This document shows positions 24,945 to 33,575 of a stretch of 64,000 bases of DNA, piece by piece (the first letter of the stretch is position 1; each line of letters begins with the position of its first letter). The notes beneath the pieces are model-generated. The model was not told where the DNA came from and ran no database searches. It worked only from the letters and a program-made list of their open reading frames with translations. The position numbers and the translations under genes are program-made. This stretch comes from Alangreenwoodia sp964438605. GTDB taxonomy: Bacteria > Bacillota > Clostridia > Peptostreptococcales > Anaerovoracaceae. The stretch is taken from the NCBI GenBank assembly GCA_964438605.1, contig CAYTKT010000006.1, positions 10,535 through 74,534 of the forward strand, read 5' to 3'.

Positions 24945-25157
24945 TTAATATTCATCGTATGGATCTGTAAATTCGTTATCATCCACAGAGTTGAAATTGA
25001 TAGAAAAGTTATAACCGCCCAGACGCTGGGTCATCTCAACGCGCACACCTGCCCGCAGACAATCTGTCTTACAGCCTCCGGGACATGTTTTGCAGATTTC
25101 TCCCTGAGCGACGCCTCTGCGACCGATACTGCCGGAAGTATGAATTATTTTTCCCAT
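24945..25157 (-). CDS. Small cysteine-cluster protein next to DUF134
   Basis: A 70-residue protein with CKTCPGGCKTDC (CxxCxxxCxxxC) in the middle, a basic N-terminus and an acidic C-terminus (DDNEFTDPYDEY). The start is preceded by AAGAAGGAAA at good spacing (reverse strand). The four cysteines could bind zinc or an iron-sulfur cluster; this is inference. It lies 124 nt downstream of a DUF134 regulator that also has a cysteine-rich tail, and the two may be cotranscribed and functionally linked. Family not recognised. Confidence 0.6.
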   Translation of the reverse strand: MGKIIHTSGSIGRRGVAQGEICKTCPGGCKTDCLRAGVRVEMTQRLGGYNFSINFNSVDDNEFTDPYDEY

Positions 25158-25281
25158 AGTTTTTCCTTCTTTCTTTATATTGAATGACCAGATCGCTTTT
25201 GTTTCTCCAATTACAATTAAAGCACTGTTTTAAACATATGTCAATAATAAAAATAGACAAAACAATCTGTCGAGTGAAAAA

Positions 25282-25689
25282 TCAGATGCACGCTGCAGAT
25301 TTGGAGGAAACGGCAGCAGCGCTATGTGTTCTGAAACTGCAGGAACAGCCGCAGCTTCTGTGTTCACAGTCAAATTTCTGACAGCATGTGTCGTTGTTTT
25401 CGCAGACAACATAATTGCCTCCGCAGATTTCAAGCGCAGTACCGTTGACGAGAAAGGAAACAACCTTTTTTTTCGCATCAGTATAAATGCGCTGAACCGT
25501 TGTGCGGGCTACATGCATCTGCTTTGCGCATTGTTCCTGGGTCAAGCCGATATAATCGATCAGGCGGAGCGTTTCATATTCTTCAAGTGTCATGATCGTC
25601 AAGTCTTCCGGGTCTTGGCTGTTCTGACTGTAAAACAGGTTGTTTTTCGGAAGGCTGCAGATTCGCTTGTTTTTTTCCGGTCTTGCCAT
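25282..25689 (-). CDS. DUF134 (UPF0251) family DNA-binding protein
   Basis: A 135-residue protein beginning MARPEKNKRICSLP, followed by MTLEEYETLRLIDYIGLTQEQ and the sigma-like helix-turn-helix (CAKQMHVARTTVQRIYTDA), the hallmark of DUF134. The last 45 residues are cysteine-rich (CGGNYVVC, CCQKFDC, CGCSC) and could bind metal. Members often sit near Fe-Mo cofactor-type (NifX/NifB) proteins; none is present here, but a small Cys-cluster protein follows. Target genes are unknown. Confidence 0.88.
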   Translation of the reverse strand: MARPEKNKRICSLPKNNLFYSQNSQDPEDLTIMTLEEYETLRLIDYIGLTQEQCAKQMHVARTTVQRIYTDAKKKVVSFLVNGTALEICGGNYVVCENNDTCCQKFDCEHRSCGCSCSFRTHSAAAVSSKSAACI

Positions 25690-25946
25690 GTTGATCCTCT
25701 TTTCTGTTTGCGGTATACTTTTTCAGCGGTCAGGCGACGCTTTGGTTCTGCGCACCGACTGCCAGGTCTTTTGCAGGAGATAATTCTGTTTCCGGCGAGA
25801 AAGGCCGGAAAGCAGGATTAGCGGAGGTGGGCAGCGGGAATGTGTTCTGAAAACCGCTCTTAATATAATAATAGCACTATTTTACGCCGATGGTGAAGAA
25901 ATCGGCGGATTTCTTGAAAAAATTTAAAAAAGTGTATAGAAACCGT

Positions 25947-25975
25947 TTTACATACACCGGAAGTTATGATATAAT
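25947..25975 (+). promoter_or_regulatory. Promoter for rpmB
   Basis: TTTACA (25947-25952), 17-nt spacer, TATAAT (25970-25975), about 115 nt before the start. The 399-nt gap 25690-26088 holds this and the divergent DUF134 promoter region; I see no gene in it. Confidence 0.7.
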
Positions 25976-26088
25976 TTCGATTGTTCATGAATTAATCGAA
26001 TAAAATGTTTCCGGCTGCGGAAGCAGGGGAGCGTTGATTGGAATATATGCCGCTTTGAACGACGCGGCAGTTGAAGGAGGTGTTTCAG

Positions 26089-26280
26089 GTGTCCAGAAAA
26101 TGCGAGATATGCGGAAAAGGTCAGGTTTCAGGAAATGCTGTAAGCCACTCGAACATCCACACGAAAAGAAAGTGGAATCCGAACATTCAGACTGTAAGAG
26201 TAAATGAGAACGGCAGAGTCAGAACGATGAATGTATGCACGCATTGTATCAAAGCGAACAAGGTTACAAGAGCTCTTTAA
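26089..26280 (+). CDS. rpmB: 50S ribosomal protein L28
   Basis: A 63-residue ribosomal protein with the L28 core (GNAVSHSNIHTKRKWNPNIQ, then RVRTMNVCTHCIKANKV). It keeps two CxxC pairs (CEIC, CTHC), so it is the zinc-binding C+ form. The start is GTG at 26089 with GGAGG 9 nt upstream; the frame extends to 26071, but that would place the ribosome site inside the gene. It is monocistronic, with a terminator 18 nt downstream. Confidence 0.96.
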   Translation: MSRKCEICGKGQVSGNAVSHSNIHTKRKWNPNIQTVRVNENGRVRTMNVCTHCIKANKVTRAL

Positions 26281-26296
26281 TATGATTAAAAATCGA

Positions 26297-26324
26297 AGCG
26301 TCTGGTGCAGACCGGACGCTTTTT
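26297..26324 (+). terminator. Intrinsic terminator after rpmB
   Basis: AGCGTCTGGT pairs with ACCGGACGCT around a short loop, followed by TTTT at 26321-26324. Confidence 0.75.
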
Positions 26325-26360
26325 GTTTACAGCGGCGCACGACGCGGGGAGGAAGAAATT

Positions 26361-26651
26361 ATGGAATACGAAGGCGATATGCTGGCAGTCTATAATGACC
26401 AGAATATTCCGTTGGAATGTACGATTATCAGCAAGTTTAAAAATGAAGATACGGGCAAAAGTTATCTTGTTTATACGGATAATTCGAGAAACGAGGAAGG
26501 AAAAAAGAATATGTTCGTCGTTTCCTACCGTCCTGAAATTCCGGAGGAGGATAAACTGAGGCCGATCGAATCAGCGGAGGAATGGGAGCAGATTAGCGGA
26601 TTTCTCCAGGAGCTCCGCAAGGTCATCGATGAAAAAGGTCTTGACCTTTAA
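26361..26651 (+). CDS. DUF1292 (YrzB-like) family protein
   Basis: A 96-residue acidic cytoplasmic protein with the DUF1292 pattern: LECTIISKFKNEDTGKSYLVYTD, then KKNMFVVSYRPEI, and WEQISGFLQEL near the end. The family is common in Firmicutes, often near the Holliday-junction resolvase YqgF and alanyl-tRNA synthetase, and its function is unknown. The start follows GGGGAGGAAG. Confidence 0.85.
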   Translation: MEYEGDMLAVYNDQNIPLECTIISKFKNEDTGKSYLVYTDNSRNEEGKKNMFVVSYRPEIPEEDKLRPIESAEEWEQISGFLQELRKVIDEKGLDL

Positions 26652-26853
26652 AAATCGTAAAATTTTTTTACTGCATCAAAACCGTGAAAATCGACTGAAT
26701 TGTCCGAGCGGACGAACGAACGCCGAAGGGACAGGCTGAGATTGCGGAGGTTTTTTTCTGGCCAGTTTCTGGCGATACGAGCCGGAGATGTGAAAGCGGA
26801 TAAGAAGCAGAGCAGACAGGTGAGGCCGGATAAAGATTGATCGGGAACCGATA

Positions 26854-26893
26854 AAAACGCTCGCGATGGAAACCAAGTCGTCAGGGCGTTTTT
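26854..26893 (+). terminator. Candidate terminator downstream of the DUF1292 gene
   Basis: AAAAACGCTC pairs with GGGCGTTTTT around a loop of about 20 nt. It is some 200 nt after the stop. The rest of the 577-nt gap 26652-27228 holds the amt promoter, operator dyad and leader terminator below, and no gene I can support. Confidence 0.45.
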
Positions 26894-26989
26894 CATTTGT
26901 TGCAGACGGTTTTTCCGGGGGCTGGTCAGGGAAAGTGATACTTTCGTAAATCAGCGAGCGGGAGAGCATGAAAAAGATTTTTTAAAAAA

Positions 26990-27040
26990 CTGTATACAAT
27001 AATATTGACATCTGTATGTAAGATGGTAAAATGTATACAG
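26990..27040. promoter_or_regulatory. amt promoter flanked by an inverted CTGTATAC pair
   Basis: TTGACA (27005-27010), 16-nt spacer and TAAAAT (27027-27032) form a good promoter. It is bracketed by CTGTATAC (26990-26997) and its exact reverse complement GTATACAG (27033-27040). GTATAC half-sites are typical of GntR-family operators, so repression by looping or cooperative binding across the promoter is plausible. Confidence 0.6.
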
Positions 27041-27045
27041 AACAA

Positions 27046-27083
27046 GGGAGTTCGAAGGTTTTACCTGCGGACTCTCTTTTTTT
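27046..27083 (+). terminator. Leader terminator just downstream of the amt promoter
   Basis: A 9-bp stem GGGAGTTCG with CGGACTCTC (two G-U pairs) is followed by seven T (27077-27083), starting only a few nt after the expected transcription start and 145 nt before the amt gene. Reading into amt would require antitermination or a second promoter. Confidence 0.65.
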
Positions 27084-27228
27084 ATCGCTTTGTCTTTCGC
27101 AATCTGTCAGTGATGCGATTTCTGAGCAGTTAGGAAGAATGAATGGAATTGTGGAGGTACGAAAGCAGAAGATTTCCGTGGCCACGGAGATAATTCGCTG
27201 AAAATGTAGTTTTAGGGAGGAAATGAAA

Positions 27229-28470
27229 ATGATCGATTCTGGAAACACAGGCTTTCTGTTGATTTGCACGACCTTCGTGTTTTTTATGACACCTGGGCTG
27301 GCATTTTTTTATGGAGGTCTTTCAAGAAGAAAAAATGTATTGAATACGATGATGTCATCTATTTTTATCATCGGACTGGCATCCATTATGTGGGTGTTGA
27401 TCGGCTATTCCCTGTCGTTTTCGGGGAATGTCGGGGGAATCATCGGTACGCTGAAAGCCGTCGGGCTCAACGGGGTAGGCTGGGAGCCGGGCGCTTACTC
27501 GGATTCCATTCCGGAATTGCTGTTTGTGGGGTTCCAGATGATGTTTGCGATTATCACGCCAGCGCTGATTACCGGTGCGGTTGCCGGAAGAATGAGGTTT
27601 AAGGCGCTTTTCTTATTTATCATGATCTGGTCTGTTATCGTCTATTATCCGCTGGCTCACATGGTTTGGGGCGAAGGCGGTTTTCTGGCGGAAATAGGTT
27701 CGGTGGATTTTGCAGGCGGCAACGTCGTACATATCAGCTCAGGCGTTTCAGGCCTTGTCCTGGCCTTGATTCTTGGAAAGCGTTCGGGATATGAACAGGT
27801 TTCCGTTCGGCCGCATAACGTTCCATTCGTCGTTTTAGGAGCATTTTTGCTCTGGTTTGGATGGTTCGGATTTAATGCGGGAAGTGCGCTGGCGGCTGAC
27901 GGCCTTGCGGTACATGCGATGATGACGACGAATACGTCCGCAGCGGCAGGTATGCTGTCCTGGATGCTGATCGATACGATTAAGACCGGAAAACCGACTG
28001 TTATCGGTGCCTGCACGGGCGGCGTCATCGGCCTTGTTGCAATTACGCCGGGCGCCGGATTCGTTCCGATCTGGGCGTCAATTATCATCGGCCTGCTTGT
28101 CAGCCCGATTTGTTACTTTGCGGTATCTGTTCTCAAGAAGAAGTTCGGATATGACGACGCGCTGGACGCGTTTGGCTGTCACGGCATCGGCGGTATCTGG
28201 GGCGGTATTGCCACAGGTCTTTTTGCTAAGAGTTCGATTAACGATGCAGCGCGCTGGGATGGTCTTGTATTTGGTGACGTCCGTCTATTTGGCGCTCAGA
28301 TCGCCGGCATTCTCATTACGATTGCCGTTTCTGTCATCGGAACATTGATCTGCGTTGGGATCGTCCGTCTCTTTACGAAACTCAGAGTCAGTGAGCATGA
28401 TGAAAAAATCGGCCTTGACAATTCGGAGCATGGGGAATCGGCTTACCCTTCATTTAACGGACTTGATTAG
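27229..28470 (+). CDS. amt: Ammonium transporter (Amt/MtnB family)
   Basis: A 413-residue integral membrane protein with eleven hydrophobic segments. Family motifs: TPGLAFFYGGL near the N-terminus, the pore region DFAGGNVVHISSGVSGL with its histidine, and FGCHGIGGIWGGIATGLF with the second pore histidine. It imports ammonium as a nitrogen source. ATG 27229 is chosen because GGAGG is 8 nt upstream; an ATG at 27223 would be only 2 nt from it. A PII gene lies downstream, the standard amt-glnB pairing, although 285 nt separate them. Confidence 0.96.
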   Translation: MIDSGNTGFLLICTTFVFFMTPGLAFFYGGLSRRKNVLNTMMSSIFIIGLASIMWVLIGYSLSFSGNVGGIIGTLKAVGLNGVGWEPGAYSDSIPELLFVGFQMMFAIITPALITGAVAGRMRFKALFLFIMIWSVIVYYPLAHMVWGEGGFLAEIGSVDFAGGNVVHISSGVSGLVLALILGKRSGYEQVSVRPHNVPFVVLGAFLLWFGWFGFNAGSALAADGLAVHAMMTTNTSAAAGMLSWMLIDTIKTGKPTVIGACTGGVIGLVAITPGAGFVPIWASIIIGLLVSPICYFAVSVLKKKFGYDDALDAFGCHGIGGIWGGIATGLFAKSSINDAARWDGLVFGDVRLFGAQIAGILITIAVSVIGTLICVGIVRLFTKLRVSEHDEKIGLDNSEHGESAYPSFNGLD

Positions 28471-28755
28471 TCTAAATGGAATACATTAGTTCGATCTTAT
28501 AAATGCAATCTTATTATAGATAAAAAACGAGAAAGCAGATTTATTTAGATCTGTTTGAAGTTAATTTAGATGATAGCCAGATATTTAATATGAAGAAGAA
28601 AGAAGTTAGCAGCAGATGCTGATTTGAGCCGGAAGCAGAGTGGGATTTTGTGGTCCGGAATTGATGAAGTTTCTGTTAATGACAGAGTGTACGGGTTTTC
28701 GGGCTTTGTGCAATTCAAGGAATCTGTTGCATCTGTAAAATTATGGAGTGAAATG

Positions 28756-29118
28756 ATGAGAAAAATAGAGGCGATTGTCAGAGAGGAAAAAATGCAAGAC
28801 GTGCTTGACGCACTTACCAAGGCTGATATTACCGGGATTACCGTTTATCAGGTTATGGGCTGCGGAACGCAGCGGGGTTGTACGGGGATTGTCAGAGGTC
28901 AGGAGATCTATACGCAGATCAGACCGAAGATCAAGTTTGAGATCGTCGTATCCGATGAGGAATGGGAGAAACGCGCCATTGATGCAATTACGTCGGCGGC
29001 CAGCACGGGCCATTATGGCGATGGAAAGATTTTCGCGTATGATCTGGATACCGTCATACGGATCAGAACGGGCGAGCACGGTTACGACGCGATTAACACG
29101 TCGAAAGTGGAAGAATAA
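28756..29118 (+). CDS. glnB: Nitrogen regulatory protein PII
   Basis: A 120-residue PII signalling protein that binds ATP/ADP and 2-oxoglutarate and blocks the neighbouring Amt channel when nitrogen is sufficient. Core motifs: MRKIEAIVREEKMQDVLDAL, GITVYQVMGCG, KIKFEIVV, and the ATP-binding TGHYGDGKIFAYD. The T-loop reads CTGIVRGQEIY: the tyrosine uridylylated in proteobacterial GlnB is replaced by valine, so regulation by uridylylation is unlikely. Start 28756 lies 8 nt after GGAG; an ATG at 28753 is also possible. Confidence 0.95.
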   Translation: MRKIEAIVREEKMQDVLDALTKADITGITVYQVMGCGTQRGCTGIVRGQEIYTQIRPKIKFEIVVSDEEWEKRAIDAITSAASTGHYGDGKIFAYDLDTVIRIRTGEHGYDAINTSKVEE

Positions 29119-29269
29119 AGTTATTATTTTCACAGGAGAAGGAGAGAACGCTTTATGATTTGATCGCGGGTCCTGTCTGATCGATGCGATATGTTGTAAC
29201 TGTAAATGATAAGTGCTCAATCAAAAATTCTTTAAAATCAGAATGATGGCTTTTCCTGCTGAAAGAACA

Positions 29270-29321
29270 GAGCGCCTTCCTACCCTTCACGTAAGAAAGT
29301 GGAGGATACGAGGGCGCTTTT
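29270..29321 (+). terminator. Terminator after glnB
   Basis: A long imperfect hairpin, GCGCC... at about 29270 pairing with ...GGGCGC at about 29316, is followed by TTTT. The remainder of the 716-nt gap 29119-29834 shows no supportable gene; TATAAT near 29563 has no good -35 partner. Confidence 0.55.
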
Positions 29322-29834
29322 ATAGATATGATTTTAAGACAGGTTGGTGTTGGCCGCTGCGCAGACATCGGGCGATTTTGCGTGTATGATTTTAAAAAGC
29401 GATACGGCGCTTTACGGTGCGTAACGGGGGCCGGGAATCGTCGCTGTCCGGCGGGTGGAAGTGTTTCCGTTCTGGAAAAAAGCAGGCGGATCAGTGAAGA
29501 TTCCATTTTTGAGTGTTTCGCTTTTTTTCTGTTTTACGCGGATGACAGGGCGGGAAAAACAGGATATAATCTTTAAAGGCAAATGGAGATGAAGGCCGGA
29601 GATACAGTCCGGCAGGTTTCAAGCAATGATTTTTTGCAGCTTGGAAAATATTGTTCGGGGATGGAGCGCGGATAAATTGACTGTTTGCGGCGCGGTCGAT
29701 GGCACGCGGCAGATTTTGCCGGATGGGATTTCATTCAGTGCTTTCTCATGCGCGGTCAAACGGCGCTTTGCCGGACGGAATCTCTTTCATTCGGTCCGGA
29801 TTTCCCGTCTGATTTGCGCCGGCGTACCGGTGCA

Positions 29835-30698
29835 TCAGACTGGATAACTGAAATTATCGATCAGTCTTGTGGAACCGATTCTGACGGCGATTGCCACGAG
29901 AACAGGCGTCGTGATTATGCCTTCAATATCCTGGAGTGTGACGGAATCGACGACAGAAACGTAATCGATATCTGCCAGCGGTTCGCTTTCAATTTCGCTG
30001 ACGATTGCGCTGCGTACGGTGGCCGCGTCGCGTTCGCCGCTGTCCAGCAGTTTTTTTCCGATGTTTAAAGAGCGGCTGAGGACGGTGGCGGCCTGACGCT
30101 CTTTTTCGCTGAGGTACTTGTTTCTCGAGCTCTTTGCGAGGCCGTCTTTTTCACGGATAGTCGGGCAGCCACAGATTTCGATGTCGATATTTAGGTCGCG
30201 CACCATTCGTTTTATGACGGCAAGTTGCTGCGCGTCTTTTTCGCCAAAATAGGCGCGGTCAGCTTTTGATATATTAAATAACTTGTTTACGACAGTCGTA
30301 ACTCCCTGGAAGTGAGTTGGCCTGGATTTTCCGCAGAGGACTGACGTAATTTTTTCAACGGCAACATATGTTGAAAAATCGGGATCATACATATCCTCCG
30401 GTTCCGGGTTAAAAACGATATCAACACCTTCCGACGCGCAGAGAGCGCAATCGGCGTCTAAGTCTCGGGGATACGCGTCCAGGTCTTCTGTCGGGCCGAA
30501 TTGGATCGGATTGACGAAGACGCTGACGATAACGCGGTCGTTTTCGGCACAGGCTCTATGAATCAAGCTTCTGTGGCCGTCGTGAAGGTAACCCATCGTC
30601 GGGACAAGGCCGACGGACAGACTTTCTTTTTTCCACTGTCTGGCGATTGCCTGAACTTCATCGGGGTTTGAAATGATCTGGATGTTGTTTTTCGTCAT
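29835..30698 (-). CDS. panC: Pantothenate synthetase
   Basis: Joins pantoate and beta-alanine with ATP, the last step of pantothenate synthesis and a precursor step for coenzyme A. Motifs: VPTMGYLHDGHRSL (HIGH-type), FVNPIQFGPTEDLDAYPR, the FGEKDAQQL active site, and KSSRNKYLS (KMSKS-like). The 287-residue length is standard. ATG is preceded by AAGGAG (reverse strand). No panB or panD gene adjoins it, unlike many Firmicutes. Confidence 0.96.
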   Translation of the reverse strand: MTKNNIQIISNPDEVQAIARQWKKESLSVGLVPTMGYLHDGHRSLIHRACAENDRVIVSVFVNPIQFGPTEDLDAYPRDLDADCALCASEGVDIVFNPEPEDMYDPDFSTYVAVEKITSVLCGKSRPTHFQGVTTVVNKLFNISKADRAYFGEKDAQQLAVIKRMVRDLNIDIEICGCPTIREKDGLAKSSRNKYLSEKERQAATVLSRSLNIGKKLLDSGERDAATVRSAIVSEIESEPLADIDYVSVVDSVTLQDIEGIITTPVLVAIAVRIGSTRLIDNFSYPV

Positions 30699-31178
30699 GA
30701 CTTTGATTCTCCTTCATGTCTCCCGTACGGGCTGCCGCTTGCCGGATTCCGTCGGGACTTCTGCTGTATTTACTCAAATATTGTAATCTTTTTTGCACTT
30801 CCCGTCAATGCAAGGGCGAGGGCGCAGACGGAAACAGGGTGGGGCAGGAAGATGGAGTGAACTGAAAAACAGGAAAATACAGGATGAAGCAGGCGTCGAA
30901 AAAGGGGCGGATTAAAAGATTACATGGAACGATATATGGGATATATGATGATAAAAATTATAAAAAGGTAAATGGAAGCGTGAGGAACGGGCGCTGCGAA
31001 CCGGCGAAAGGGAAAAGATACAGGAAAGTAAAGACTGATGGCCCGCAGCGAAGGAAGTTCCTGGAGTGCTTTGTCTTTAGATGTATAAACGCAGGGTGCG
31101 GGCGGCGTGTGATTCATGTTAATATAAAAACAAACAGGAACGCGAAGCGCGGATTTAACTTTAATATTGGAGAAAAGA

Positions 31179-32549
31179 ATGGATTGGAATAGAAATAAAA
31201 CATCGGAAAACGATGCGTCAGCGGAGCAGAAGACGTATTTTATCCAGACTTTCGGATGTCAGATGAATGAACACGATTCCGAAAAAATAGCCGGAATGCT
31301 GGAGGAAAAAGGTTATCTGCCGGCAAAGGATAGGGAAAACGCTGATGTCATCGTTGTCAACACGTGCAGTGTCAGGGAAAATGCGGACAACCGGTTTTTC
31401 GGGCAGCTCGGCGTCATTAAAAAAATCAAGGAACGACATCCTGATCATATCGTGGCAGTCTGCGGTTGTATGATGCAGCAGGAGCATATTACGGAGCGAA
31501 TCAGGCAGAAATATTCCTGGGTGGATATTATGTTCGGCACGATGAGTATTCATGAATTTCCGAGACTGCTTGATGAATGTCTGTCAACGCGCAGGAAGGC
31601 GATGCTGATTTACGAGAATCAGGAACACGTGATCGAAGGACTGCCGGCCAGAAGGAAGTTCAGCTATAAATCTTTCGTCGATATTATGAACGGCTGTAAT
31701 AATTTTTGTACATACTGCATCGTACCGTATACTCGCGGCCGTGAACGCAGCCGGACGCCGGAATCTATTGTGACGGAGATACGCGGCCTTGCAGCCGAAG
31801 GCGTAAAAGAAGTGACGCTGTTAGGTCAGAATGTGAATTCTTACGGTAATTGTTCTGATTTTGACTGTGATTTTGCAGGATTGATTTATATGATTAACGA
31901 AATTGATGGAATTGAGCGGATCAGGTTTATGACGTCTCATCCGAAGGACTTATCGGATCGTCTGATTCAGGCATTTTGCGACTGTGAAAAACTCTGCCGC
32001 CATATCCATCTGCCTGTTCAGTCGGGCAGCACGCGGATTCTGCGCAGAATGAACAGGCGTTATACAAAGGAAGATTATCTGCAGCTCGTTGAAAAAATAC
32101 GTGATGCCGTACCGGATATGGCGATTACGACAGATGTGATCGTCGGATTTCCGGGGGAAACGGAGGAGGATTTTGAGGAAACACTCGATCTCGTCAGGAA
32201 GGTCAGGTATGATTCAGCGTTTACATTTTTGTATTCGGTGCGCACGGGCACGCCGGCTGCAGAGTATGAGGATCAAGTGTCTGAGAGTATAAAGCATCAG
32301 CGGTTTGAGCGCCTCGTTGAGACACTGAATGCGATTACGGCTGAGAAGAATGCGTTATATGCCGGGCGAACGGAAAAGGTTCTTGTGGAAGGTGTCAGTA
32401 AGTCGGATGAACGCACGTGCTCCGGAAGGACAGATACGTTTAAGCTGGTGAATTTCAACGGCGGCGCAGATCAGATCGGTCAGATTGTCGATGTCAGGAT
32501 TACGGAGACGAAGACATTCAGCTTGTTTGGAGAGATCGTGGAAGCGTAG
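31179..32549 (+). CDS. miaB: tRNA-2-methylthio-N6-dimethylallyladenosine synthase
   Basis: A radical-SAM methylthiotransferase that adds the 2-methylthio group to i6A37 of tRNAs reading UNN codons. The N-terminal MTTase domain has three cluster cysteines (FGCQMNEHDSE, NTCSVRENA, CGCMMQ). The radical-SAM motif is CNNFCTYC, with YTRGRERSR after it. A C-terminal TRAM domain ends the protein. MiaB rather than MtaB or RimO is indicated by the N-terminal QTFGCQMNEHDSE and by GQNVNSYG. ATG 31179 has GGAGAAAAG upstream. The 480-nt gap before it (30699-31178) shows no gene I can support. Confidence 0.95.
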   Translation: MDWNRNKTSENDASAEQKTYFIQTFGCQMNEHDSEKIAGMLEEKGYLPAKDRENADVIVVNTCSVRENADNRFFGQLGVIKKIKERHPDHIVAVCGCMMQQEHITERIRQKYSWVDIMFGTMSIHEFPRLLDECLSTRRKAMLIYENQEHVIEGLPARRKFSYKSFVDIMNGCNNFCTYCIVPYTRGRERSRTPESIVTEIRGLAAEGVKEVTLLGQNVNSYGNCSDFDCDFAGLIYMINEIDGIERIRFMTSHPKDLSDRLIQAFCDCEKLCRHIHLPVQSGSTRILRRMNRRYTKEDYLQLVEKIRDAVPDMAITTDVIVGFPGETEEDFEETLDLVRKVRYDSAFTFLYSVRTGTPAAEYEDQVSESIKHQRFERLVETLNAITAEKNALYAGRTEKVLVEGVSKSDERTCSGRTDTFKLVNFNGGADQIGQIVDVRITETKTFSLFGEIVEA

Positions 32550-32610
32550 GAGCAAGACGGCGAAACGAGGGAAAAAGGGAAAAGTGAAAAAATAGAGGAA
32601 AACAACGCGG

Positions 32611-32632
32611 CAGACGGCAGCGCTGCCGTCTG
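32611..32632. terminator. Palindromic hairpin after miaB
   Basis: An 11-bp perfect palindrome, CAGACGGCAG/CGCTGCCGTCTG, about 60 nt after the miaB stop, without a T-run. It may mark a 3' end; the other sequence in 32550-32932 shows no supportable gene. Confidence 0.45.
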
Positions 32633-32932
32633 TTGTGGAATCAAAGATACATAAGATGCGGCATGAGAGCAGCAGACTTGGTATGACAGAAAGACAGGGA
32701 AATGGATTTTAAGAAAATAGCGACCGGCTTGATAAAATGGGAAGATGAAGACGCTGGCATAGCGTATGAAAGTGCGCCTGCTCGGTAAAAGGATAATGAC
32801 ACGAACGAGGAAACTAGAAACTGCCGCCGCAAAAGCGAGAGTGCAAAGGCAAGAGCTGCAGCAAAGCTGAAAAACAGTGTGCCAGACGGACCAGAAGATC
32901 AGAACAGAAACGGATAGAGGTGAACTCCTGAA

Positions 32933-33319
32933 ATGATGCAATACGTTACGGAACAGGGCAGGACGGTTATTTGCGATGCGGTCTTTGCCCGGACAGTCAT
33001 ACAAGCGCAGCGCAGTTTTGCGAACCGCATGATTTTTTCGACGCCAAAGGGAAAGCCTGTGAAAGTTTCACGAACAGGCAGGGAATCTTTGGGATTTTTG
33101 TCGGTAGAACATGTCGAAGCGATGAATGCCGTCAATTTAAAGATTTATGTGATCCTGCGCTTTGGTGTTCCGGCGGCGCCGCTGCTTGAGCAGGCGGCCG
33201 ACGCTATTCGCAGGGAGACGAAGGATGTTACGGGATTTGACGTCAACCGGATTAATTTCTTTGTTACGGGAATCAAAGCAAAAAAACTCGTCCGGCACAA
33301 TATGGAATATATTTATTGA
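32933..33319 (+). CDS. Asp23/Gls24-family protein
   Basis: A 128-residue protein whose C-terminal half (VNLKIYVILRFGVPAAPLLEQAADAIRRETKDVTGFDVNRINFFVTGI) matches the Asp23/Gls24 domain, with the alternating strand-helix-strand pattern. Relatives are envelope-stress proteins or unnamed housekeeping proteins in Clostridia. The N-terminal half is less typical. The start is preceded by GAGGTG at long spacing (12 nt). Confidence 0.75.
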   Translation: MMQYVTEQGRTVICDAVFARTVIQAQRSFANRMIFSTPKGKPVKVSRTGRESLGFLSVEHVEAMNAVNLKIYVILRFGVPAAPLLEQAADAIRRETKDVTGFDVNRINFFVTGIKAKKLVRHNMEYIY

Positions 33320-33394
33320 TGTCGGTATGAGATGTTTTCGTTGCTAAATCTGTAAAGTCAATTATCATATAGGATTGAGAAGATACCGGCATCA

Positions 33395-33417
33395 TTTGAT
33401 ATAAAAATTATATCAAA
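33395..33417. repeat. AT-rich inverted repeat upstream of recG
   Basis: TTTGATATAA and TTATATCAAA separated by AAA form a perfect 10-bp dyad in the A/T-rich region before recG. It might be an operator or a melted promoter element. Confidence 0.35.
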
Positions 33418-33522
33418 ATTAAATATTATAACAATTTAAACCGTGCATTATGGTTTAGATGGATTAAATTGCAATTGAATGAAAAGATATAATATATAAT
33501 TTATCAAGAATATAATATACGG

Positions 33523-33559
33523 AATTAAAATGATTTTATTTCATAAAATCATTTTAATT
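33523..33559 (+). promoter_or_regulatory. Hairpin abutting the recG ribosome site
   Basis: A perfect 16-bp stem (33523-33538 with 33544-33559, 5-nt loop) ends 4 nt before GGAGG and 16 nt before the recG ATG. Such a hairpin could control ribosome access or protect the transcript's 5' end. Confidence 0.45.
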
Positions 33560-33575
33560 CTGCGGAGGAAGCAGT

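Noticed and set aside
30884..31192. Basic 102-codon frame before miaB
   Set aside because: Overlaps the miaB start and ribosome site in another frame, no ribosome site of its own, composition of chance A-rich DNA.
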